Shown piece after piece: positions 12,601-24,473 of a stretch of 64,000 nt of DNA. A program made the translations under genes and the position numbers. Numbering within the stretch: position 1 is the stretch's first letter; each line of letters starts with the position of its first letter. The notes beneath the pieces are model-generated. The model searched no databases. It worked only from the letters and a program-made list of their open reading frames with translations, and was not told the origin of the DNA. Source of the stretch: Cheiracanthium punctorium (Eukaryota > Arthropoda > Arachnida > Araneae > Cheiracanthiidae); contig JAWZYV010018266.1 in the NCBI GenBank assembly GCA_038373885.1, positions 1,231,001 to 1,295,000 on the forward strand. The letters run 5' to 3'.

Positions 12601-13256
12601 TATTTTATTAACATATTGCACTTTTAAACATTCTTGAATATACAAAAAATCCGTAATGTAGCCGCTCCCTTTATTCTCATAATGAACTAAGAAAACTGGT
12701 ATGATGAAAATTACACAAGCTACATGTATTCGTACAGTTTGAACATATGAAGATCTGAAAACTCAGTAAGAAATACTTTTAACTTTATTTTCATACAAAC
12801 TTCCTGGTTATTTATAAATATTCGAATGAGAAAAGAATCAGACATTCACTTTGAAGATTCAGAAATGCTTTATTTTCTTTAATTATGGAATAGCGGCTGT
12901 AGTAGTGATTTTATGTCAAATTATTTTCTCAGCTAGTCTATTAAATATCATCATAATGCCATTCAGTTGTTATTCTTTTATACCCACAATATTGTAATAT
13001 TTTATTATGTAGTACACGGAAAAGAGTATTAAACGTTCAAAATATTTTATATGTATCATAATTCTGCTAATATCTTAATAACACTTGTTATTTAGGTTTC
13101 ATTATTTTCAAGAAAGCACAATATAAACAGGAAAATGTAAAATGTCGCCAAAATGTTATTTATATTCATGTGAGTGTCCTGCACTGTTATCTTCTATTTT
13201 AAAAGAACAATGATTAATACTTAATACTAAGCTTAAAAGCGATTAAAAACTAATTT
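9193..13256. other. AT-rich, no gene recognised
   Basis: Long AT-rich stretch. Includes a (TA)n/(TATG)n microsatellite at about 9629-9665. No convincing exon or mobile element was seen. Confidence 0.4.

Positions 13257-13257
<1 letters not shown>

Positions 13258-13307
<50 letters not shown>
13258..13307. repeat. (TA)n microsatellite
   Basis: About 25 uninterrupted TA dinucleotides. Confidence 0.95.
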
Positions 13308-13309
<2 letters not shown>

Positions 13310-15380
13310 TACAGAAGTACATTCAAACAAAATGTTTAGTTTTGTTTAAACTTTGCCGGAAGCTTCCTGTGATTTGCCCATTCCCTTGGAAACAAGTAAA
13401 ATTTTGTTACCACATGTTATTCTACCATTTTTCCCAAGACGCCGACCATTGTGTTTTCCTCACTGAGAAAGAAAATGATGTTTAAAACTACTTTTTTTCT
13501 TACAAAATATAACAAAAGATGTAGTTTTTGTTCTATTTTTTAGTATTCACTGGAGAGAATATACTCCTGGCCTTTGATATACCACCGTAATATGGTGTTT
13601 CCTTTTTTGAGTTTTTATTTGCTCTGTATAGCAGTTAAAATAGAAAAAAAATATATTTACTTTGGTTCGGGGTTTTCTGTAACTGGTAATGTACATACAT
13701 TTGTTTTTAAAAACCTACACTAAAATTCTTTTATTTTCATAAAGGGAACATGAATTTTACATCAATAAAATGCATTTAAATAAAAGTTCGAACAGATAAA
13801 ATATAATTTCATTTTTTATATTTTTATCGATTACCGTTTTGCGTTCCTTTGAAATAAGAAATGTATTCCATAAAATATGTTCATATTTCTTGCATAGCTG
13901 TTTATATAATTTGCAATTTTTTTTATAGAACATAACTATATCGGTATCGGTTTCTCATCTTTAACAAACAGGTGTACTTAGTCCTTTCTTTTAAATAAAG
14001 TCAATTTTCACGCCTTGATGCATGGCCAATCGCTGTAAGTATTAGGGTTTGGCTATGAATAATGCCATACTATTTTTTTCAATATTTTTGACCCATTTTT
14101 CCCTTTTTGTAGCCAAGTGTCACGCTTCGCCATGCCCCCTACCCCTTGACACGTGCCACGCTATATTACATGTACGTACTTGCAGTTCAAAAACAAAGCA
14201 TTGTCTAGTAGATCATATTTCGAATGTTATTTTTAACTTAAAGCATGTGTTTTAATCACGTTTGTAAGCATAACAATAATAATTATTAGTGTACCTAATT
14301 CGTCAGCAAAAATATTTAGATTTACAAAGAAAAACGTATTTATTGCGCAATAAGAGGAGGTTCCAATTCAAGTGAAAAGTTCATGCTATGCATAACTACT
14401 TGAAAGGTTGTTAAATCCCTAACTTCCAGATTATTATGATTAATTCCTCTCCTTTAATTTTTAAATGCTTCTCTAAAATCTGAAACTTTAAAAATTTTGA
14501 AAGACTTTCAATGTTTAGAATTGGAAAAATTACTCAAGGAACAACTGGATTGAAAACCCAAGGACGGATGAGATATTCTAATTACTAATTTTTAGGTTAT
14601 CTAAGATATTTCCCAATAACTTTTTAGATATTCGTAAAACTTTTCAAGTTGATCTCTCAAACAATGCAGCTTCTTAAATATACATAATCATATAAGCAGG
14701 GTGAGTCGAAACTCTTGAACCTAATTTTGAATGATATGAAAATAGATTTAAGCTATTAATTTTGGTCCTACGAAGCAGAATCGTTAACTAAGTGGTAAGG
14801 GCTAGGCTTAGATAACACTGCATTATACTAACAATGTATCGCTGACAGTTTTCAATCAGTCGTTATTGTGTTTTTATGTCATAAATATCTAGTAATTCGC
14901 CTATTGGCCAATCTTTATACCTGTTTGGGTACTCAATGGCGTCTCTCATAATAGTAGAGTCAGGTGACTGTCAACTCGATTACAGATTGGACATGCAATG
15001 ATTCATGGCCAATCAGTAATCGATTAGAGAATCACATGAGCCTAGTAGTCTGGTAGACGTCAGTCAGTGACCAGGCCCGTATGAAGATTAGCCTTGTGAT
15101 TATATACTTACGTTACGACTCTGTTTCTGCAACGAAATTCGTTTGATAAGATGTGTTTTTTCCATATGAAGTTTAGCCGAAGAGTTCTGGATTGCTCACT
15201 GCATGCGCTCACAAAGTGTGCAACATACAAAGAACTTTTTTTAATGGAAATGTGATTTTTAAAAAGTTGAGAAGTACCGTGCTTGCATAATTTTTTGTTG
15301 TTGTTTTTCATTGTGTTAATATCCTTATGTAAATACATTACGATTATATCTCTGATGTGTTACTATTTTTCTCTTTACAG
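13308..15380. other. Non-coding, upstream of the Ig exon
   Basis: Mostly AT-rich. The part at 14890-15080 is less AT-rich and has several CCAAT/ATTGG boxes (14903, 14984, 15008 areas) and a GTCAGTCAGTGACC initiator-like site near 15060. It could be a promoter, but nothing else supports one. The polypyrimidine tract ending at 15380 is the splice acceptor of the exon. Confidence 0.35.
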
Positions 15381-15499
15381 TACAGTCTTCAAGTAGCCCT
15401 CCTAATCCCACGTATGCTGAACCTATTCCAAATACTACAGCAACGGTTGGTAGAGAAGCAATACTCAAGTGCACGATTGATGACTTAGGAGCATATAAG
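15381..15499 (+). CDS. DIP/lachesin-like Ig receptor, exon encoding the first half of Ig domain 1
   Basis: The exon starts after the acceptor TTTTTCTCTTTACAG and ends at AAG before the donor GTAATG. It encodes (Q)SSSSPPNPTYAEPIPNTTA, then VGREAILKC and TIDDLGAYK. This is the start of an immunoglobulin domain of the Dpr-interacting protein (DIP)/lachesin type: the AEPIPN..xxVGR.A.L.C strand A-B pattern with the first disulfide cysteine. An N-linked glycosylation site (NTT) is present. The 3' boundary is phase 0 and matches the next exon exactly. A second AG five bases downstream (15385) is an alternative acceptor; it would put the start in phase 0 instead of phase 1. Such proteins are secreted or GPI-anchored neuronal surface receptors that pair with Dpr proteins. 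The signal-peptide exon was not found in the upstream 15.4 kb. Family assignment is from motif recognition; DIP versus lachesin is not certain. Confidence 0.85.
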
Positions 15500-17743
15500 G
15501 TAATGGTAACTTAAAAAAATATGTTTGTTCATCGTCTATTCTGAAAAATGTCCTGTATTTCTCAGAAATATTATTGCATTTACTTGTTTTATTGAAGTTC
15601 AATTCACAGCAGCCGGTCCCCCATATACTATTTATTTCACATTTGTACATTGTACATAAGTATGTATTTAAGAAAAAAAAATTGAAAACAGGAAGTTTTA
15701 GAAACCATTTTTAACACAATATTACATTCGTAAATACCTTTCTTTAGCTGTGCAACAATTTAAGAACAAGGTGAATAAACATGTTAAGGGACAATTCAGT
15801 AGGTTTGACAATCAGCTGCAACGTCAATAGAATGACCTTTTCTCACTCTATTACATATTCTTTACTAAAACCCGCCTTATAATAATAATTAACTGAGACA
15901 ATGAACGTTAAATATTTAATGCAGACTCTAACATGTACTCCTACCTTGAAATCTCCTTTTTTGTGTCATTTAAAAAGTTCATCTATTTCGCTCTTCAACT
16001 GTAAAAATCATTCCATTGTAAACAGACTGAAAGGTAACACAAGAAATTGAAAAAAACCGAGGTATTAACAAACTATTTCTTCAAATTAACGAAATAGTTT
16101 GTTAATACTGCGAGTTTGCTCTACCAATAAAAGCTAATTTATCTAAAAGAACGCCTTTTCAGTCAAACACATGTATAGTTGTTTGTAAAATTAATATGAA
16201 TCATAGTTTACTAACTTGTGCTTAAAAATTGCATGTAAACTGATAAAACTGTTATTATACCTATTAAGTTTGAATTTGCTTTATATCTTTGCTAGGTGCC
16301 CAACGTTTATTTTTCTTTCTTTCAATTTTTAATATAAAATTTCGTAAATGCATAAAAGATACAAAACTTTGTATTACAACATGCATACGTATGCACACAA
16401 ATAAATTTTATTGCGCATAAATAAGGATAACAGTTTTTAACAGCCGCAATTATAAAGACAGATAGATTTTGCTCTCGAAATTTACGCATGTACATTTATC
16501 ATAGGAAAAAAAAATCTTCAAAGTAACGAAATAGTTTATAGAAACATTTTATTCAGTTATTATGAATATCATCACCTGACTAGTAATATATCGTTATAAA
16601 CAAATTAAAACCAATACTGTGAATAGCAATCTCCACAGTCCCATCTAAAATTAAATTACAATTTTCTTTCAAGCACTTCAGGAATAAGTGATGCGGGATA
16701 TTCTAGAAAATTATTTCTGGAAGAAAGAATTCTGTATTAACACACATCTTTCTAAGAACGTAAAAGAAACATTATTACAGAAATTAAGACAAAAAGGAGG
16801 ATAAAGAAAACAGATTCAAACAAAATATTGGGAGGAAAGGATCAATTCTGTATCCCCCTTCCTTCGGGCAGTCTACGGATTCTTTTATTTTCCTGTATCA
16901 AAGATTTTTAACTTAGATACAGTGTTTGATTTGGAAGGATGAAAAAATGTATAGAGCTTTATGTTATATGGGGGTGAATTTATTCATTGATTTTTATTGA
17001 ACCTGAATTTAGGGTTTTATTTTTGATAAAGTGTATTTCCGATTTATAAATTTAAACACCGATTTTATGTATGCACAAAACAAATAGAATGCCTTATAGA
17101 TAATCCGCTCTGTAATATTTATATAGAATATATAGTAAATTAATTAACAAGCAGTAATGTAAATAGATGATTGGATAAAATATCGATGTAAAAATAATTG
17201 AAACTGATTTTTAAAAAAAAGTATATAAATAAGTATTTTTTCCTATCTCGAAGTTCTTTATTAAAAAAAAAAACAAAAAAAAAAAACATGCTTTACTCCT
17301 TTGAACTTTACTAACTCAAAAAAGCAAACAAATGCATAACGATATTAGTTATGTACATATATATATATATAATATATATAATAGCTAACTTACGTGATGT
17401 GAAATCCCAAGATAATTCATTGATAAAGTGAAAAAAATATAAAAATAAAAAAGCAGATAGCACATGGTGCCAATTAAGGAGCTTATACCGTGTTTAAATA
17501 TAGCTTTTTAAGGCAGAGAAAGAGTGGATAAATTGGATATAAAGCGCCAAATGAGACCAGGTGAGCTTTTAAGCCTAATCACATGTATTCACAATAATCG
17601 GATATGGAAAGGATAATTGAAATGGTGTGCTCTATCATCAGGCGCCACCGCACACACATTTCAATTTAATCGAAAAAAACAATAATAGCTAGGTTTCTGC
17701 AAGTTACCTGACCAAAATTAGGGTCCTTTTGTAACATGGGGGC
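15500..17743. other. Intron start, AT-rich, no gene
   Basis: Holds an 18 bp perfect hairpin (GTATTAACAAACTATTTC at 16062-16079, reverse complement 16091-16108), poly(A) runs and a short interrupted TA repeat near 17355. Confidence 0.5.
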
Positions 17744-17744
17744 G

Positions 17745-17816
17745 CAGTTTTTCTCCTTTTCCACTACTTCACCTAAGAAGTACTTAGGTGAAGTAGTGGA
17801 AAAGGAGGAAAACTGT
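17745..17816. repeat. Near-perfect hairpin, about 33 bp arms
   Basis: Left arm 17745-17777 and right arm 17783-17815 are reverse complements with about two mismatches (core CACTACTTCACCTAAG / CTTAGGTGAAGTAGTG), with a 5 bp loop. Confidence 0.85.
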
Positions 17817-18245
17817 AGAAATTAATTATAATAGTAATGATAATGATAATAATTATATTAATATTACACATCTATTAATTGCTATTTATGATAATATTAT
17901 TGTAAAATATTAAGGTAGAACAGTACTCTGTATGGCTTCATTAGTTACAGACTCACATAAAAAGGAAAAAGTACCAGTAATCAACTATTCTTAATTATTA
18001 TACAATTTTTTTAATATAAAATATATAGATACATATTTTATGGATTTTTTTTAAAATATAGAAAGAACCAACAACCAACCCCAACCTCACCAACCAATAT
18101 TCTTATTTGGACATACAGTTTTTTAATTACATAAAGGATATAAAATTGAAGATAGAAATTTACTTGGATAATTATATTTTAAAGCAGTTTTATATAGGTC
18201 AGTTAAGTTTCTGGCCTTAAGACTATTGGTACATAGTGACTCTAT

Positions 18246-18695
18246 TCAATATTTATGATTAGAGATAACATTTCTGTGCATACATGAAGTGAAATGAGTG
18301 AAAGCATTAACCTGAAAATTAAAGTCATTTCTTTTATTAAATATATTAAAGGATAGACTCTTATCATCATTAATTCTAATTTGTAAGTTTAAAAAATGTA
18401 TTATTCTATTATCATTAGGATTTTTTATTAATTCTAGGGCTGAATGGTAAGCTATTGGTAAGTGGTCAGTATCACTATAAGTATTGTCAGTAGCTAGTGT
18501 TATTACGTTATCTATGTACCTATATATTATAAGAGAAGGATTATTGTAATTTTTTTCATAATTATATAAATATAGGTCTGCTAGGTAACTGAAATTAGAA
18601 CCACCTTGTGGTATTCCTATAACTTGCTTATATAATTTATTATGTAGAATGTAGTTATTATAGACTATGAACTTTAAAAGAATTTCGAAATACAT
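18246..18695 (-). pseudogene. Reverse transcriptase fragment with mutated catalytic box
   Basis: A 149-residue open frame on the minus strand. It has IGIPQGGSNFSYLADLYLY at residues 26-44 (RT motif 4/B), YRYIDNVITLA at 58-68 (catalytic palm box C), and HFLNLQIRIN...FNKRNDFNFQVN downstream. This order matches a family of RTs scattered through animal genomes, with GIP.G.. / RYIDD / DKRDDFNF signatures. The clade is uncertain; Penelope-like is one possibility. The second aspartate of the YxDD box is asparagine (YIDN), so the copy is probably catalytically dead although the frame is open. The N-terminal fingers are missing: the frame ends 25 bp from the left end of the element at 18720, and no continuation is visible beyond 20497. 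Confidence 0.65.
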
Positions 18696-18719
18696 AGTAT
18701 CTACATATCTATATATATA

Positions 18720-20497
18720 CAGGGAGTCCAGCCTTAATGTGACCCAATAGCTAATTCCCGAACCGTTCGGTTTAGATATGCACTTCCAATTTAAAAAATG
18801 TTTTAAAAAGGGTAAAGAATGTTTTTACGTGCTTTTCGAACCAAAAAACCCATTTAGAAAAAAATTACAAAAATTAAATTTTTATACGGTCCCCAGGTCC
18901 TATCACTTATATTTAGGAAAAGATGCAGTACACAAAAACAAAGTAAACACAAAAAGTTTCATTTCATTACGATAAAAACTGACCAAGTTATGGAACTTTG
19001 AAAATCATACATTTCATCCATTTTCTCGGCCAATTTCAACAAGCTAGTAAGGGACCGTCTCCAAAGTGAAATTAATAGGAACTCTGCCAGGAAACTTTCG
19101 CTCTTGCACGTCACTCTTATGTAAATCGTTTTTAAATTTAAAAGGACATACATTACGTTAATATTACAATAATTGAGTACTTAAGAAACAAAATTTATTC
19201 TGTGTACGTGTAAAACATAGATAAAATAAAATATTTTGGACGAAGAAAACTTTTCAAAAGCAGTTCCAAAAAAATAGACATATTTGCCTGAGGTTTCAGA
19301 CTGATTTGCTGCGGTACTGATCATGGCGAACGTTAAAAATCTGTTGTGTAGTCGCTTGCAATTGCATACAGCCGTATTCTAATATTACGAATTCTAGTTT
19401 GGGAAAACGAGATGTATACAACTGGTCTCCAGGCATTAGCTCCTACGCCAGGACTGGACGATAAGGAAATGCACCGTACGTATGTAATATGTTCCACACC
19501 GTCGATTTTGAGTAGGAACAAGCCTTGCTAATATCCTGGACACTACTTTCAGGATGAGCCAGGGCATATCCTAGAACATCCTCAGCGGGTATCCGCAAGC
19601 TTGAAGGCGTGGCACGAGACAAGGGAATACGTCTATGACAACTCCCAGTTCTATACAAGCGTTGGACAGCACGGGCAATTGTACAATAAGATAGATGTCT
19701 TCGACTGGGAAATTTAATGGCATAAAGTCTTGCCGCCTCTCTCTTATTTCGATCACATTGCCCATACAACAGTACCATTTCGCAGTATTCTTCATTTGTA
19801 TACATCTCGTTCTCCTGTACTATAATTCGTAATATTAGAATACGACTGTATGCAATTGCAAGTGACTACACAACAGATTTTTAACGTTTGCCATGATCAG
19901 TACCGCAGCAAATCAGTCTGAAGCCGCAGGCAAATAAGTCTATTTTTTTGGAACTGCTTTTGAAAAGTTTTCTTCGTCCAAAATATTTTATTTTATCTAT
20001 GTTTTACACGTACACAGAATAAATTTTGTTTCTTAAATACTCAGTTATTGTAATATTAACGTAATGTGTGTACCTTTAAATTTAAAAACGATTTACATAA
20101 GAGTGACGTGCCAGTGCGAAAGTTTCTTGGCAGAGTTCCAATTAATTTCACTTTGGAGACGGTCCCTTACTAGCTTCTTGAATTTGGCCGAGAAAATGGA
20201 TGAAATGTGTGATTTTCAAAGTTCCATAACTTGGTCAGTTTTAATCGTAATAAAATGAAACTTTTTGTGTTTACTTTGTTTTTGTGTACTGCATCTTTTC
20301 CTAAATATAAGTTATAGGACCTGGGGACCGTATAAAAATTTAATTTTTGTAATTTTTTTCTAAATGGGATTTTTGGTTCAAAAAGCACGTAAAAACTTTC
20401 TTTACCCTTTTTAAAACATTTTTTAAATTGGAAGTGCATATCTAAACCGAATGGTTCGGGAATTAGCTATTGGGTCACATTAAGGCTGGACACCCTG
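18720..20497. mobile_element. 1.78 kb non-autonomous DNA transposon with about 702 bp TIRs
   Basis: Left end TA|CAGGGAGTCCAGCC and right end GGCTGGACACCCTG|TA are inverted, flanked by TA on both sides. The inverted repeats continue for about 702 bp (18720-19421 against 19796-20497) with scattered mismatches, including the paired sequences at GTAGTCGCTTGCAATTGCAT and GAGATGTATACAA. The unique centre is only about 374 bp. Ends of the CAGGGTGTCC type recur in the elements at 42853 and 48609 and at 33739. The small open frames inside the two arms (18778-18975 with 20170-20439, and 18959-19153 with 20064-20258) are mirror images and probably incidental. Confidence 0.85.
19443..19805 (-). CDS. DUF4817-type DNA-binding domain, truncated transposase
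   Basis: A 120-residue open frame. Residues 1-55 (MYTNEEYCEMVLLYGQCDRN, then REAARLY, KFPSRRH and RAVQRLYRTGS) match the DUF4817 helix-turn-helix found at the N-terminus of many arthropod mariner-like transposases. Residues 75-115 (ALAHPESSVQDISKACSYSK, then STVWNILH) form a second helix-turn-helix. Full-length relatives continue into a DDE/D catalytic domain, but here the frame stops straight after RPVLA. The start codon lies in the right inverted repeat and the rest in the unique centre. The product could bind transposon ends without cutting. Whether it is expressed is unknown. Confidence 0.65.
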   Translation of the reverse strand: MYTNEEYCEMVLLYGQCDRNKREAARLYAIKFPSRRHLSYCTIARAVQRLYRTGSCHRRIPLSRATPSSLRIPAEDVLGYALAHPESSVQDISKACSYSKSTVWNILHTYGAFPYRPVLA

Positions 20498-21245
20498 TAT
20501 ATATATGTGTGTGTAATGCATAAAAAGGTAGTTTGGGTATTGTTCAAGCGGGTACTTTCACTGTAATTTTTGCTTTCCTGTTATACTTGCCAAGCGCGCT
20601 TTGGAGCTATGTTTTATTTCCTGAGTTAATAGCCAGACACTTCTGAGTTCCTTTCAGTGTACACGTGTTCCCACGCCTTTGTAACCCTGGATGCAGGTCA
20701 TGTTAATAAATGCATGTAAATCGATTAGTGATAAGAGCGAGGCGAAGTTATATCTTAGCAGCCCACGTGGTGTGGTAAGCGTAAATACGCCCGCACCTCG
20801 AAAATCGAGAGACTTCTGCCACTAGAACTGCTTAACTAGTCCATGCAGATTTTCGTACCCGTTTCACCCTCCCCTCTTCTCACTCTATATTGTAACTTAA
20901 ATGTTATGTTCAATAAACCATTTTACCTGCCTTTACTCGGAAACTTTATTGGAATATCTGACGTCTCATAAAGCCGACAGGATGACTACCTGTGTGCCAA
21001 TTAAAAATTTTAAATTGTAAAAAACTAACGCTCAATAGTCCGGGAGACCGGGTACACTGCTTATCGTACGCCGGAGATGCGGCGCTCTGCGCCTGCTTGC
21101 CTCTTTGCCGACTGTTTGCCGATCAGAGATGCGACGGAGTAGAACCAACTTGCCTCTTCACCGACTGCAGATATCTGGACTTCCTCATTTCCCGCTTTGT
21201 GCAATGCGCTGTCGCCGTGGAGGAAGAAAATACAATCGCCTGACC
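20498..21245. other. Possible LTR or leader fragment, unclassified
   Basis: Less AT-rich than its surroundings, with an AATAAA signal near 20911 and a GC-rich part at 21040-21200. It lies directly before the integrase fragment on the same strand and may be part of the same retrotransposon. No paired LTR was found. Confidence 0.3.
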
Positions 21246-22258
21246 TCCCCAAATACATGAAAATTTTGACCATCCTGGTGTTCAGAAAATGTTAAGTATA
21301 ATTTCACCTTCCTATTATTGGCCTCATATGACTCAAGATATTTCCTATTATGTTAAACATTGTTCGACTTGTCAATTAAATAAAAAAACCTAAACTGAAG
21401 AAATTTGGTTTATTACAGGCTGTACCTGCTACTGATAAACCCTTTGAATGTCTTTCTATTGATACTGTAGGAGGATTACAATTCAACAAAAAAATATCTG
21501 AATCTAATAATTGACCATGCTACAAGATATGTGTGGGCTTTTCCTTCGAAATATGTCTCTACTGAAACCTATATAAACTATCTGAAACAAATATTCAACA
21601 TTAAATTTCCTCAAAAGATACTTAGTGATAGAAATGCAGCTTTTACTGCTTCACGTTTTAAAAAATTCCTCAAGAACTACAATACTAAACAACTATTAAC
21701 TTCAGCCCATCATCCACAGACAAATTGAAAAGTATAGAGGTTAATCAATCCATAGTTACTGGATTAAAATGCAAAGTTAACTCTTCACCTTCTAAAATTC
21801 CTTGGACTAAGTTACTAGAACAGGTTATTAGTGAATATAATAACACACCTCATTCAGTAACGAAGTTTACACCTTTGTATTTAATGTTTGGAAAATTGCC
21901 ATATGACTCACCTATTTCGGAAAATACCTATCCTCCTGTTGTTGAAGCTCGAAAATTAGCAAAAGAAAGGACAATAGAATTTCATAATAAAAATAAAATT
22001 ACTTATGACAATAAATTCATAGAAGCTAATTTCGAACCAGGAGATCTTGTAATTTATGAAGAATTTAACTACCCAAATACACGTAAATTATCTCCTACTA
22101 TTTCAGGTCTTTATTCAATTGCAAACAAATGTTCTTCAGTTAAATTCGAAATTGATAAACCTATTTACAATACTAAGAAACCTACGGAAATAGTTCACTC
22201 TTCCAAATTAAGACCTTATTTTCCTCCTGACAAAATTAAAGCTAGCCCACGAAGGTGA
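21246..22258 (+). pseudogene. Ty3/gypsy retrotransposon integrase fragment, broken
   Basis: Pieces in three frames give a retrotransposon integrase. They are: a zinc-finger start (HENFDHPGVQKML, then YYWPHM and CSTCQLNK); the first catalytic aspartate block (LSIDTVGG); LIIDHATRYVWAFP; and the second block (ILSDRNAAFTASRFKKFL, then HHPQTN). Directly after HHPQTN two in-frame stops occur (21726-21740), one at the codon expected for the catalytic glutamate, followed by a one-base frame change. The last piece (to 22258) is the C-terminal part, with EQVISEYNNTPHSVTKFTPL, the FEPGDLV motif and HSSKLRPY. Gag, protease and RT are absent. It is a dead fragment. Confidence 0.8.
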
Positions 22259-24011
22259 TTAAAATTAATTAACAATAATTGACCTAAAAAGAAAAAAAAA
22301 GAAAAATATTTATATTTATTCAAAATTTCTAAGTGTTGAGTTTGGAACCCAGAATACTCGACATAAAGCCTATTGTCTATCCTTTTTCTTTTATGCTTCT
22401 ACCAACCTTTCTCTGTCACCCGCTTCTCTTAGTCATTGAAGAAGTCCCCAAGTCCGAGTGTGTGCGGTGTAAGTAAAACTGCACCTTTTTTCTTTGTATA
22501 TTTTATAGATATTATGCAAACAATAAATGAAGGTAGACTTAGACTAGGCTGGGACTTCCTCTCAATAATTCTCCAGTTTTTCCTAACTGTCTATTGAGTC
22601 ATTTATTCTTCCCCTTTTTTGGAAGCTATGAGGCAATGGCCAAGTTTTCTCTTTCGTAGTTGACAATTTTCTTCCTTTTTCGGGATCATGTGAACCCATT
22701 TTTGTGGTCATACTATGGAGAGTTAAAGTTTGGGCAAACCTATGCCTACAAGTGGTATTATTTACTATACCCCATACCTGTGTAACGGTACTGCTATTTC
22801 AAAGCTATGGTTTTCGAAATTTTCTACACACTATGCACATTTTTTTTTCATTCCCTTTACACTGAATAAATTTACTCCATTTTTGCCTACTGCCAAATTT
22901 ATTTATTTTTTCCATTCACTTTATGCCATGCAAGCCAAAGCCATAAGTATTCGCCAAATAAAATGAATGTCAGCCATGTATTCGCCAAAGAAAATGAATG
23001 CCAGCCATGTTTATTCAATTTTGTTTAATTATACTACTATTTTGTTATTGCACAGTATTATTGTATTCCACCTAGGTTGTGAATATTTTACTTGTGATAT
23101 TTTTGTAAAATTTGTGCACACTCATTGTTTCATTGTTTATTGTAAGATTTTGGCACTATTGCATCATTATGTTTTGTCAATTTTTAGAAACTGCATCCTG
23201 CCTCTTAAGTGTTGTACAACATAACTCCAGAATTCTAGTCAGAAAAATTTAAGGTGTCTAAACTTGAAAATTAGATTAGTTCGCACTTTTTAAGATTAGG
23301 TTGCAAGGACGTCGCAAAGCATAAACATAAAGGGCATTCAAACAACAATGCATTGAGTCATGAATTGTAGACAGCAAAATCAACAATTTCAAATCCCATT
23401 GATTAAAATGCCTGCGGATTAAAGCTATTTAAATTTCTGATTAGGAAGGATGTTCACTGAAAGAGAGTTTCTTCATCTAGAACGAGATTACAGTCTGGAC
23501 AACGTTAATGGTAATAAGGTTATAATTTTTTCGCGATTGGATAAAATGCTCTGGATACAGAGAATCTTCATGTATTGCGTGCATTAGCTTGGATGATAGT
23601 CGTGGTTACGCTAACTTCCATAGAATCCCTATTCTCAAGACCGCATAATCAGTTCTTATTTTATATTCAATCTACAGATGATGCCGTTTTGGTAGAGATA
23701 TAATTTGAGGATTATTCTTTGTCAAGATTGATAAAAGGAATTGGTGCGCAGAACCTGTTTGAAAGAATGTGAGAGGGATGATAAATAAACGTGCAAATGG
23801 TGTTTTTTATGGTGTTGGTCTAACGTCAGGAAACTATGTAATTTTCTACTTCCTCATCCTTAAACTAAATATATGGACTCTGCCTAAAAGAAGTTATCCA
23901 GTTACTCTCGATCCGAAGTGATGAATGGGATTCTACGTTATGCATTCCCAGAACATTGACTGTCAAACAACTCTTTTTGCCAGTATTCATAGTTGATTTG
24001 ATAATTTATTA
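22259..24011. other. No gene recognised; possible 3' retrotransposon flank
   Basis: The first kilobase may be the 3' untranslated part or LTR of the preceding element, but no repeat pair is visible. A 31 bp tandem duplication (TATTCGCCAAA.AAAATGAAT...) lies at 22948-22978 and 22979-23009. Confidence 0.4.
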
Positions 24012-24255
24012 GGTCGTAACGAAAGTTTCCCTCCACCTCAGTTATGATCTCAGCAAACAGTTCGCGATGGCCTGCTTCTTCATATTTTGTCAAACGATTT
24101 TTGGCATTTGAAAGTTACGTTTTTGGTCTCGCGCCCCCATGTTTCTGGGCCGAAGGCTTTGAAAAACTACCAAAACGTTGGCAGAAAATCATAGATGTGG
24201 GTGGTGATTACTACCCGCATTAACTTTTTGTTGGCGGAAAACTTTCGTTACAACC
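24012..24255 (+). mobile_element. Internally deleted mariner element
   Basis: The ends are inverted: GGTCGTAACGAAAGTTT at the left and AAACTTTCGTTACAACC at the right (one mismatch), with TA at the left boundary. Near the right end the + strand reads FEKLPKRWQKIIDVGGDYY, the typical C-terminus of mariner transposases. Nearly all of the transposase is deleted. Confidence 0.75.
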
Positions 24256-24377
24256 TGATACATTAAAAAAAATATTATGATTCTGTATCCAAATAGACAT
24301 ATAATTGTTGCACCTTTCTGTTATTTTCAGACGTTTGTTATTTTTATTCTTGGTTAAATACTAAGAATGATTAATAT

Positions 24378-24378
24378 G

Positions 24379-24473
<95 letters not shown>

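Noticed and set aside
14049..14255. Open frame with a signal-peptide-like start (MAMNNAILFFSIFLTHFSLF) that could be the missing first exon
   Set aside because: No donor site gives the phase needed for the acceptor at 15380, and the later part (cysteine-rich, CATGCCCCCTACCCC) looks like repeat DNA rather than an Ig leader.
14700..14730. GCAGGGTGAGTCGAAACTCTT as another CAGGGTG transposon end
   Set aside because: No inverted partner or TA flank was found.
18778..20439. Paired 64-89 residue frames in both arms of the DUF4817 element
   Set aside because: They are mirror images caused by the inverted repeats and show no protein motif.
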